A stretch of 30,550 nt of DNA from Anaerolineae bacterium (lineage in GTDB: Bacteria > Chloroflexota > Anaerolineae > 4572-78 > J111): positions 1-30,550 of the forward strand of contig JAGRBY010000016.1 of the NCBI GenBank assembly GCA_020433835.1, in the 5' to 3' direction. The notes below the pieces were generated by a model. That model was not told the origin of the DNA. It ran no database searches and saw nothing but the letters and a program-made list of their open reading frames with translations. The translations under genes and the position numbers were made by a program. This document shows, one piece after another, positions 24,009 to 30,550 of the stretch (its first letter is position 1; each line of letters opens with the position of its first letter).

Positions 24009-24926
24009 TCACGACGAATAAAAACGCTTGACCTCTTCGATTTCTCGCTGTACTAAGGCCTGAATTTTACCGAGGTTAGAGTGAATGTGCTTGAGCTGCT
24101 CAACTAAATTGCCGGACGATTGGAATGAGGTCGGTAAGTTTTGAGTTTTAACAAATTCGGTTTGCACCAGCTCATCACGCCGAATCCTGTTAAACAACTC
24201 CTGAGTACTATGGGCCGGGGCTACATCTAATTCCGCCCGCAGAGCCGCGACGCATTGTTCATATTGGCGCATCGCACCATTTCGATCGCCTAGCAAACTA
24301 TGTAGTCGCATGAGCCGCCGATAGGTACGCTCACGGGCGTAATCCTGTTTTAGAGCACGTCTACCATATTCAATACCATCTTCATAGCGATGATAGACTT
24401 CGCAGGCATCCATCAATTTATCTAGCATCAAAAGGAACATATTGTGGCAATGTTCGCGTTCAATAAGGCACCAATTCTGATTCCAACTCTCCAGTAAATC
24501 GCCTTGGTAAAGCGTGATAGCTTCTTCCAAAACGTGGATCTGTTCAGTATCGAGAAGGCTGCCACTGATGTTTTGAGTGAATTGATAGGCCTTCTGAAAT
24601 TCAATAGCATCACACCAGATGTCGGCGTGGATATTAATATGCACCCAATCCGTGTCTACCATTAACGGCTGCTGATCGCCTTTCGGAAAGAAAGAGGTCA
24701 GATCACTCTGTAACTGCCACAAAATCTGCCGTAAGTATTTCTGCGCCCTAGCCTCACTACTATCCTCCCACAGCAAGGTCATTAACAGTTGGCGGCGATG
24801 GGGTCGCTCTTGATTCAGCAACAAGTATGAAAACAATTCTTTGACTTTTCGTGCTTCAAGGACTGGTACCACCTTTCCATCAAATTTAATGGTAAAATCC
24901 CTAAACAGCAAAACACAAATTGACAT
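24009..24926 (-). CDS. BTAD/SARP-like transcriptional regulator
   Basis: About 305 residues. GGAGG is well placed for either GTG 24929 or ATG 24926. Residues about 5-95 form an OmpR/PhoB-type winged helix as in SARP proteins (VLLFRDFTIKFDGK, RKVKELFSYLLLNQ, ALWEDS-like LLWEDSSEARAQKYLRQILW). Residues about 110-255 form the bacterial transcriptional activator domain of TPR-like helices (LLDTEQIHVLEEAITLYQGD, YRRLMRLHSLLGDRNGAMRQ, AALRAELDVAPAHST). A coiled-coil-like tail follows (HSNLGKIQALVQREIEEVKR). Such proteins activate nearby operons through short direct repeats. It is convergent with the operon and is the only regulator in the island, so it is the likely controller. No NTPase or sensor domain is attached. 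Confidence 0.85.
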   Translation of the reverse strand: MSICVLLFRDFTIKFDGKVVPVLEARKVKELFSYLLLNQERPHRRQLLMTLLWEDSSEARAQKYLRQILWQLQSDLTSFFPKGDQQPLMVDTDWVHINIHADIWCDAIEFQKAYQFTQNISGSLLDTEQIHVLEEAITLYQGDLLESWNQNWCLIEREHCHNMFLLMLDKLMDACEVYHRYEDGIEYGRRALKQDYARERTYRRLMRLHSLLGDRNGAMRQYEQCVAALRAELDVAPAHSTQELFNRIRRDELVQTEFVKTQNLPTSFQSSGNLVEQLKHIHSNLGKIQALVQREIEEVKRFYSS

Positions 24927-25219
24927 CACAAAAATCCTCCAAACTGTGTTTATTTGACCCGTGTTACTTCAAACATTTCGTGAGCGTGAGGGTTCCGTGA
25001 GTCGAAGCGCAAGATAACGTTTTCATGATAAAGAGCAAATGGTGACAACCAATAGAGGGTGAATAAGAGAAGGCTTAGTCAGTTGTATTATCTACGTGTC
25101 TGTAAGATAGTACAGTAAATTCGGTTGCTCAATAATGAGTAATAAGACAGTCTCTTATCCTTATACACCTTCAGGATGGATCGGAGCTAAATCAAATAAC
25201 TCCCACTTCTATCTCCTTT
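24927..25219. other. Intergenic region upstream of the regulator
   Basis: No gene seen. It contains three CGTGAG units (24979-25001) and a small dyad ataaga-cagtc-tcttat (25142-25158), and it should hold the regulator's promoter on the minus strand. Confidence 0.5.
24979..25002 (-). promoter_or_regulatory. CGTGAG direct repeats upstream of the regulator
   Basis: CGTGAG occurs at 24979, 24985 and 24996. The last two, extended to the heptamers CGTGAGG and CGTGAGT, are exactly 11 bases apart, the spacing typical of SARP boxes. They lie about 55 bases before the regulator start. They could serve autoregulation, but they do not resemble the AGAC repeats before the operon, so they cannot both be the same box. 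Confidence 0.3.
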
Positions 25220-25227
25220 TCATTACT
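25220..25227. repeat. Left target-site duplication of the IS element
   Basis: tcattact, repeated directly at 26420-26427 on the other side of the element. An 8-bp duplication fits the 8-9 bp usual for the IS1 family. Confidence 0.75.
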
Positions 25228-26419
25228 GATAGTGTCCCGCTTGAGTGTTGGTAAAATATGAGGCAAAGTAACGTCACTAAAGTCAGGAAAGGGGTGACAA
25301 ATATGGCCGAATTAGCACAAGTAGGTAATTTTTGTCCAAATAAAGAGTGTCCAGATTATGGCAAAGTACAATCAAAGCAAGCCAAGCGAAATATCACGAA
25401 GTATGGTAAGACCAAACAAGGCAAACAGCGCTACAAATGTAAGAGTTGTAGCACGACTTTTACCGAAACCAAGGGGACCATTTTCTATCGGCGGCGGACA
25501 CCAGCCCAGGAAATAATGGAGACCTTGTCCTTAGTTGCGGAAGGTGACCGCATCAGCAGTCTGACACGGGTCAAAGGACACAAAGAAGACACCATCGTGG
25601 ATTGGCTGAAGGCTGCCGGTAACCATGCTGAAGCGGTCGAAGCCGTTCTGTTAGCCGACTATCACTTGGAGCGGGGTCAAATTGATGGTTTGTGGGCCTA
25701 TGTGGGCAACAAGGGTGAAAAAAAGCTATGAAGAGACGGCCGAAAGTGGTCAGTTTTGGCGGTCAACGATGATTGATATGGACACGCGCTTGCGGGCGGC
25801 ACGGGGTATTGCCAAAACGGAAACAGAGGCCTCTGGCCAAGTCTTTGCCACCCTCAAAGAGCGGGGCCATCCCGAGGCCCCACCGCCGACGGTTTCGGAT
25901 GGTTGGGGCGGTATCCGGGAAGCCATGGTCGACATCTATGGTCAAGTGCCTGACTATTCGGGTTGCGGGCGACCGCCAACCCAGAAACAACCTCAAACGC
26001 GCTGGCAATATCTCCAAGTCGTCAAGCAACGCCAGTAAGGGCGGGTGGTCGGCACGGAGTTACGGGTCATCTACGGCGATAAAGAGGAAGTCTTAGCCTT
26101 GTTAGGGCAAAGCACCGCCTATATCGAACGCACTCATTTAACCATGCGTCATTTTAATGGTCGCCTCACTCGTAAAACATTAGCCTTCTCCAAAGACTTG
26201 ACCATGTATAAAGCCGCGGCGACTTGGGAAGACCTAGTTTACAACTTCGCTCGTCCAGTCAAATCCTTGCGACTTGAGCTCTTTGATGACCCCCGTCGCC
26301 GCTGGCTGCCCCGAACACCAGCTATGGTTGCTGCTCTGACTGATCATATTTGGACTGTTAAAGAACTGTTGACTGCTTTCCCTGTCCCCACTAATTCCAA
26401 CACTTAAGCGGAGACTATC
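25228..26419 (+). mobile_element. IS1-family insertion sequence, 1192 bp
   Basis: The ends are imperfect inverted repeats: gatagtgtcccgcttgagtg at the left, continuing to 25251, against the complement of 26397-26419 (gatagtctccgcttaagtgt at its start), with one indel and few mismatches. Direct repeats of 8 bp flank it. It carries one transposase gene with two disabling changes. The preserved target duplication indicates an in-place insertion after the island was assembled. Confidence 0.85.
25303..26407 (+). pseudogene. IS1-family transposase, frameshifted and with an internal stop
   Basis: The first frame runs from ATG 25303 to a TGA at 25729 and includes a zinc ribbon (FCPNKECPDYG, YKCKSC) and the first catalytic Asp (codon 25684, QIDGLWAYVG). 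After a run of seven A at 25718-25724 the protein continues in the +1 frame (KSYEETAESGQFWRSTMID), with the second Asp (25898, SDGWGG). A TAA at 26036-26038 then interrupts the same frame, which goes on as RVVGTELRVIYG to the catalytic Glu (26126, IERTHLTMRHF). All three DDE residues survive, but a one-base gain in the A-run and a nonsense change should silence it. Slippage on A7 could rescue the first defect, not the second. Confidence 0.85.
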
Positions 26420-26427
26420 TCATTACT
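26420..26427. repeat. Right target-site duplication of the IS element
   Basis: tcattact, matching 25220-25227. Confidence 0.75.
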
Positions 26428-26643
26428 GAATGGGAGATAATGATTTGAACTTGACTATTTTCTTGGAAATAACTCCAAAAATCAAGGGACTGTCCAAAAT
26501 TCAAAAACCGAACCATCAGGGATTCAGAAAGTATCTAACGAGTTGTCCAGATTTGGAAGAAACTATTGTACACTACCTTACGATTTTTCACACAATTCGG
26601 CTTGATGTTCCCTAAATTTCCTAATCAGGGTGTCTATATATTG

Positions 26644-26654
26644 AAGAGAAAGCT
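26644..26654. repeat. Right junction direct repeat (attR-like)
   Basis: aagagaaagct, identical to 5119-5129. To its right the chromosomal trmL 5' half begins; to its left lies island DNA. Confidence 0.8.
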
Positions 26655-26939
26655 GTCGCCAGGTTGGGGCCGAAGGTGGGTGTAAGGTCGTTTGACTTTG
26701 GTTGTCAGCAAGTAGGTATGGGCAAAATCGAGTTGGGCATAATAGGCATCGACATCGGGGATGTGTTTGATGCGGGCGAATTCCCAGTAATCCAGTCCGG
26801 CCCGACGCAAGTAACGATCGCTCAGCGAGAAGCCCAACTCACCCACAATAATCAGGTCCATATCGGTTGCCGCGCACAACCGGGCGATATTGCCCGTATT
26901 TTGGGGAATTTGAGGCTCGATTAAAACGACGTTAAACAT
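26644..26939 (-). pseudogene. trmL: trmL 5' half, cut off by the island
   Basis: From ATG 26939 the minus strand encodes MFNVVLIEPQIPQNTGNIAR and continues through TTKVKRPYTHLRPQPGDSFLF, the first two thirds of TrmL. Translation then enters island DNA, adds Asn-Ile and stops at 26634-26636. The product lacks the C-terminal knot that binds S-adenosylmethionine and cannot be active. It keeps its own promoter and start, so a fragment of about 101 residues may still be made. It joins in frame with 4959-5129. Identity to the island copy is about 80% over 99 residues, counted by eye. Confidence 0.9.
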
Positions 26940-26986
26940 GAAATACAGCAATCGTGATTAGGGAAGTATCCTGCTTCTTTAATGTT

Positions 26987-27015
26987 ACTATACGTCAACC
27001 GCAACAACGGCGCAA
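26987..27015 (-). promoter_or_regulatory. Original trmL promoter
   Basis: TTGCGC (complement of 27010-27015), a 17-base spacer and TATAGT (complement of 26987-26992), conserved with 5785-5813 before the island copy. Confidence 0.6.
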
Positions 27016-27130
27016 ACCTGTCTGTCCACGAAGATGACTTACGCAGTTCATGTCGTTTTTATGCCGAAGGCGAGAATTCCCCACAACGTTCGATTGCAGA
27101 CAACATTCCGAAGGTCATCAAAAAATGCCA

Positions 27131-27161
27131 CAGCCCCACCGGTTATCGATGGGGCTGTTTT
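27131..27161. terminator. Bidirectional terminator between trmL and the S8 gene
   Basis: cagcccca (27131-27138) pairs with tggggctg (27150-27157) around an 11-base loop. TTTT follows on the plus strand; on the minus strand TGGCATTTTTT follows. It is suited to ending the minus-strand S8 peptidase transcript, whose stop is 48 bases away. The stretch 27016-27130 shows no gene. Confidence 0.7.
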
Positions 27162-27204
27162 GTAGTGATTGTTATCGATGTTACTTTGAAATACTACCGA
27201 CCAC

Positions 27205-30200
27205 TTATTTGATGATCACCGGCACGTAAACGACTGATGTACTCGCGGCAACAGGAACGTCGGGTAGACCTTGTTTTTCACTGGGTGCGTTTTCTGCGGG
27301 TACAACGGCATCGACCAGCGGCGTTTTACTTGTGATCACCACATCGTGCGGTTCGGAGAGGACCACACTGGTGGCTCCGGCCGCTGTCACCTCAATGGAT
27401 TGGGCAAATTCGGTGTCGGTGTAGCCGTGGATGACAATTTGTACGGTTACGTCCTGCGCCGCAGTATAGTTGATTTCGTCAACGGTGGTGCCGACGTTGT
27501 AGCTACTTGCCACGGGGTTGGTTGAATTGGTGTCCCACAGGTAAATATCCGGGTCGCCGCTGGTTGGGGCAGTGCGTACAGTAATCTGTTCGCCGGCGGC
27601 CAGCCGGTAGCGATACAGCCGGATTTGCCCCGCAAGCAGGCTATCGGTTGGAGTTACGTAATTGAGCACAGCCTGTCCCGGCAATTGAGAAATGTTGCCG
27701 GCGACATCGGCTGCCCATACCTGAAAATATTTCATACCGGGTGTGGATGACACTTCCCAGTTGTAGGCCGCTGTCTGATAATCAAGCCATTCGGATTGTC
27801 GAACCGCGATCCATTGCCGGGCCGAGGGGCTGAATTCATATTCGATGAACAGCACGGCATTCACGCCAGTGCCACTGTCGGTGGCGGTCACGGATAACGT
27901 AGCAATGGTTGAATCGGGGGGCAATGTAGCGGTAAAGCTGTCTATTTGCGGCGGGGTTGTATCGGCTACGGCAGGAAGAACGGATATGGTCCGTTCAATA
28001 ACGTTATTGGTCTCATCATTTTCAGTCACGCTGTTATTTGGGTCAATGATGGCCCGCAGGATATAGTTGCCGGTAGCTGTCGGGCTCCAACTGACAGAGG
28101 TTGTGGTATCGTAGCGATTGGGCGGCAGATCGGTGGTACCCGTTCCCAGAGTCAATGTTTTGCCGGTCGGGGTATCCACTTGAAAGCGAACTGCAACATC
28201 GGTTAAGGTCTGTTGACCACCTTGATGATACACCACCAACCCTACGTCAATTTGACTGCCGGCCCGCAGGCTGCCGGGGTCTGTCCAGAGTAAACTGCTG
28301 TGGCTCAACAGATCATCGTCAGTGGCACTAAAAACGGTGTAAGCATCGGCAAGGGTGTCGACTAAGCCATTATCCGTCACCGAAACATCATACAAGCCGG
28401 GAGTTTTTCCGGTCGGCACAATGGCCCACAGGAAGTTTTGGTTAACATACTGTGTGGTTAGGAGACTGGTCCCTAATTTAACCTTTGTGTCTTTACTGAA
28501 ATTTAACCCAAAAGCGTACAACAGAGAGGGTAGATCGTTGCGGCCTCGCTCTGGGGCAATCACCTGCAAATCGAGCGACGATGAGCCAACAACAAACGCA
28601 GCCGGGTAGGTCGCCGTTTGCCCATCCGGGTTGGTGACAATCAGGGTGTAGGTACCAGACGGCAAATTAGACGGTGCCTTCGCCTGAATTTTCCCGCTGT
28701 TAACAAAGGTCACATTAGACAGAGGATATGTACCCAGCGAGGCACGAACCGGGTTAATAAAATTGCTGCCAATAACTTCCAGGCTGTTGCCATCGACATT
28801 AACCACAGTAATTTGAGGCGGAGCGGAAGGCGTGGGCGTAGGCATGGCGGTACTGGTCGGTGTCGGAGTAGGATGCGATGTGGCAGTGCTAGTCGGCGTC
28901 GGGGTCACAGTTGGGAGCGATGTGGCGGTGCCGGTTGGCATCGCGGTAGCCGTTGGCGTGGATGTGGGAGTCGGGGTTGTGTTGCTGTCGCCCACAACCA
29001 GAGAGACGGGGATCGTCAGTGGACTTTCGTCGGGATCGTTGCTGGTAATCGTCAGGCTGGCGGAATAATTTCCGTCAGCCAGGCTGCTCGTATCAAAGGT
29101 AAGTTCAATTGTGGCGTTCCCGCCGGAGGACACCTGCCCGTTGACAGGGCTGGCCGTTAGCCAGCCATCACTCCGGACGGCGTTCACCGCAGCGTAACAG
29201 TTGAGCCGGCCATAGCCAAAGGTGTCATCAGGGCCGGTACTGCCTAAATCGACCGAGGTGCTGGTCAGCACATCCTCAATCTGGCTGACGGTCAGGCCAG
29301 GGTTAGCGGCCATAACCAGGGCGACGCAGCCGGCGGTGTGCGGGCTGGCCATCGACGTGCCACTGATGGTTGCATAGGAGCCGTTATTCCAAGCAGAGTA
29401 GATGTTATACCCCGGAGCGCTGATATCCGGTTTGGTTTCGCTGGTTACCGATGACGGCCCTCGGCTGCTAAACGAGGCAATATTGTCACCGCTGTCGGTT
29501 GCGCCGCTGGCAAAGCTGTCAGCATAATCGCCCGGCGAACGGACGGTACCTGCGTCCGGGCCGGAGTTGCCCGCGGAAAAGGCCGGGAAGATGTCTGCCG
29601 CCCGCCAGGCCTGTACCGCAGACTGATACCACAGATTACCGCCGCCGCCGCCCCAGGAGTTGTTAACCACATTGGGCCGCTGGTTGGGATCGCCATTGCT
29701 GGTTGAGCCACCAAGCGGATAAGGGGCCAGAACCCATTCGGCCGCGGCCAGTAGATGCGTGCTACTGCAACTGCTGCTGCACCCTTTAGCCGCAATCCAT
29801 TTTGCCGCAGGTGCCACCCCGATTTGGTTGGTTCCATCCAGACCGACCATCGTACCAACGGTATGCGTGCCGTGACCATTGTTATCGCCCGGCGCGGTCG
29901 GGTAGGCGCCAGTGGGGTCATACCAGTTGTAATTGTGGCTCCCGGTGGCCGTGCCGCGATATTGGTTGATCAAAGCCGGGTGACTGCTGTAAACGCCGGT
30001 ATCGATGCTGGCAATAACGATACCGTCGCCCCGAATATTCCATTCGTTCCAGACCTGATCCGCCCCAATTTTGCTGATCCCCCATTGGGCCGCAGCGATG
30101 CCAATCTCATCGGCAGGCTGTGGATCGGGGATACTGTAACTGTCCTGCGCTTCGATGTAAACCACATCGGCCCGGTTTGATAGGTCAACAATGGTGTCCC

Positions 30201-30550
30201 AGCCCCCGGTGGCGGCGACGGCGTTGACGATGTAAAACGTACGCTGCACCGCCTCCGGCCCCAAAAAGGTGATAACTTCGGGCTGGGTACGTTGGGCGGT
30301 TTCAAACAGGGTGTTGTAAACGTATTGGCCTCGTTTGGACCAATCGGCAATACGGTAAGCTGCACTCAGATCGGCTTGTTCGGTCAGGTACACTAAAAAC
30401 GCCATCGGCTCGGTAGTTCTTAACCGGGCGTCTCTCTGCAAGGCCGGGTCTATTTTATCGGTAGGAAACGAGACCGGATGCCAGTCGTTTTGCTGGATGG
30501 CCATACGGGCGGCCGCAACTTCTGCCCCGGCAATGGCAATGTTGAACGAC
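27205..30550 (-). CDS. Large secreted S8 subtilisin-like peptidase, 5' end outside window
   Basis: The frame is open through the window edge, upstream of the internal Met at 30504, so the real start and signal peptide lie outside. More than 1110 residues are seen. Prodomain-like N-terminus; peptidase domain with IASIDTGVYSSHPAL (Asp), NGHGTHTVGTMVG (His), SAGNSGPDAG (Asn) and SGTSMASPHTAGCVALVMAA (Ser); a beta-sandwich (NGQVSSGGNATIELTFDTSS); a Thr/Pro-rich linker; an IPT/TIG domain (QITVVNVDGNSLEVIGSNF) and a related one; a CARDB-like domain (SLRAGSQIDVGLVVYHQGG, ENDETNNVIERTI); an Ig-like domain; a PPC-like pre-peptidase C-terminal domain (YRYRLAAGEQITVRT); and the end VYVPVIIK. It is probably an extracellular, surface-held protein-degrading enzyme. 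Confidence 0.92.
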   Translation of the reverse strand, partial: SFNIAIAGAEVAAARMAIQQNDWHPVSFPTDKIDPALQRDARLRTTEPMAFLVYLTEQADLSAAYRIADWSKRGQYVYNTLFETAQRTQPEVITFLGPEAVQRTFYIVNAVAATGGWDTIVDLSNRADVVYIEAQDSYSIPDPQPADEIGIAAAQWGISKIGADQVWNEWNIRGDGIVIASIDTGVYSSHPALINQYRGTATGSHNYNWYDPTGAYPTAPGDNNGHGTHTVGTMVGLDGTNQIGVAPAAKWIAAKGCSSSCSSTHLLAAAEWVLAPYPLGGSTSNGDPNQRPNVVNNSWGGGGGNLWYQSAVQAWRAADIFPAFSAGNSGPDAGTVRSPGDYADSFASGATDSGDNIASFSSRGPSSVTSETKPDISAPGYNIYSAWNNGSYATISGTSMASPHTAGCVALVMAANPGLTVSQIEDVLTSTSVDLGSTGPDDTFGYGRLNCYAAVNAVRSDGWLTASPVNGQVSSGGNATIELTFDTSSLADGNYSASLTITSNDPDESPLTIPVSLVVGDSNTTPTPTSTPTATAMPTGTATSLPTVTPTPTSTATSHPTPTPTSTAMPTPTPSAPPQITVVNVDGNSLEVIGSNFINPVRASLGTYPLSNVTFVNSGKIQAKAPSNLPSGTYTLIVTNPDGQTATYPAAFVVGSSSLDLQVIAPERGRNDLPSLLYAFGLNFSKDTKVKLGTSLLTTQYVNQNFLWAIVPTGKTPGLYDVSVTDNGLVDTLADAYTVFSATDDDLLSHSSLLWTDPGSLRAGSQIDVGLVVYHQGGQQTLTDVAVRFQVDTPTGKTLTLGTGTTDLPPNRYDTTTSVSWSPTATGNYILRAIIDPNNSVTENDETNNVIERTISVLPAVADTTPPQIDSFTATLPPDSTIATLSVTATDSGTGVNAVLFIEYEFSPSARQWIAVRQSEWLDYQTAAYNWEVSSTPGMKYFQVWAADVAGNISQLPGQAVLNYVTPTDSLLAGQIRLYRYRLAAGEQITVRTAPTSGDPDIYLWDTNSTNPVASSYNVGTTVDEINYTAAQDVTVQIVIHGYTDTEFAQSIEVTAAGATSVVLSEPHDVVITSKTPLVDAVVPAENAPSEKQGLPDVPVAASTSVVYVPVIIK
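28826..28980 (-). repeat. Thr-Pro-rich coding repeat (interdomain linker)
   Basis: About 50 codons of degenerate TPTPTST / TATAMPT units inside the S8 gene. It is a flexible, probably protease-resistant linker between the catalytic part and the binding domains, common in Chloroflexota secreted proteins. The repetitive DNA may vary in length between strains. Confidence 0.7.

Larger units (their letters stand above)
5130..26643. mobile_element. 21.5-kb genomic island inserted in trmL
   Basis: The two halves of a trmL gene flank this segment and rejoin in frame at an 11-bp direct repeat, which defines both ends to the base. The island contains a complete replacement trmL, a 13-gene operon of hydrolases and paralogous proteins, a BTAD/SARP-like regulator and an IS1-family copy. 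No recombinase other than the disabled IS1 transposase is encoded, and I found no convincing terminal inverted repeats, so the insertion mechanism is unknown. A site-specific element whose integrase has been lost or acts in trans would fit the in-gene site and the restored gene copy. The last 214 bases after the IS (26430-26643) hold no recognisable gene. Confidence 0.85.

Noticed and set aside
5774..24990. Shared 11-mer ttcgtgagcgt near the island trmL promoter and before the regulator
   Set aside because: Chance matches of this length are expected in 30 kb, and the copy near trmL lies downstream of its -10 element, an unlikely activator site.
25718..25724. Programmed -1 frameshift at the A7 run of the IS1 transposase
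   Set aside because: The downstream frame is +1 (or -2) relative to the first, the wrong direction for classical IS1 recoding, and a second in-frame stop is present anyway.
5130..26643. Terminal inverted repeats of the island
   Set aside because: The ends (cgtataaaatacac and, reversed, tcaatatatagacac) share only a loose AT-rich resemblance; not enough to call inverted repeats.
5130..26643. Island-encoded integrase or large serine recombinase
   Set aside because: No frame contains a tyrosine-recombinase RHRY pattern or a serine-recombinase catalytic domain; the only recombinase is the broken IS1 transposase.
1..30550. CRISPR arrays, tRNA or rRNA genes, riboswitches
   Set aside because: No regularly spaced repeats, cloverleaf-like segments or conserved aptamer cores were seen in the gaps.

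Overview
The window looks like a chromosomal segment of a Chloroflexota bacterium (Anaerolineae/Caldilineae-like). This is an inference from style: a giant secreted S8 peptidase with a Thr-Pro-rich linker, secreted beta-rich modular proteins that end in a short Leu/Val-Pro-x-Val/Ile tail, a BTAD/SARP-type regulator, a DUF4058 remnant and IS1-like and IS5-like transposase pieces. No rRNA or tRNA gene and no CRISPR array was seen.

Layout. 1-1.6 kb is a worn accessory zone: the start of a transposase, a RelE/HigB-like toxin-antitoxin pair and a broken DUF4058 gene. 1.7-5.1 kb is ordinary chromosome: rimO, a secreted modular surface protein, then the 3' half of a trmL gene (tRNA 2'-O-methyltransferase). 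26.6-30.55 kb is chromosome again: the 5' half of the same trmL, a terminator and a large secreted S8 peptidase that runs off the window edge.

The two trmL halves (4959-5129 and 26644-26939, both minus strand) join into one complete reading frame and share an 11-bp overlap (aagagaaagct). About 21.5 kb (5130-26643) is therefore inserted inside trmL. The insert carries its own complete, diverged trmL (5274-5738) next to its left junction, together with a promoter block resembling that of the broken gene. This looks like an island that disrupts a conserved housekeeping gene and replaces it. No integrase is visible.

The island's main cargo is a tightly packed 13-gene plus-strand run (6339-23917), with ATGA overlaps or short gaps and good ribosome binding sites. 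It encodes: a small beta/alpha protein; a 1375-residue fusion of a trypsin-like domain, a permuted papain-like (YiiX/NlpC-type) domain, two more papain-like domains and an M15 peptidase; a chitosanase/lysozyme-like protein; four members of a paralogous family I do not recognise; two members of a second unrecognised helical family (one fused to helix-hairpin-helix modules); a trypsin-co-occurring-domain-2-like protein with HhH and IPT/TIG domains; a cytoplasmic-type subtilisin; and a protein whose strand/helix pattern resembles ABBA prenyltransferases. None has a recognisable signal peptide and there is no NTPase. A BTAD/SARP-like regulator lies convergent to the operon. Four 12-bp direct repeats just upstream of the first gene are a candidate operator. 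I read this as a candidate undescribed multi-protein system: two duplicated structural families plus a set of peptidase and peptidoglycan-hydrolase effectors. Its function cannot be settled from sequence alone. An IS1-family element with a disabled transposase sits in the island's right end.
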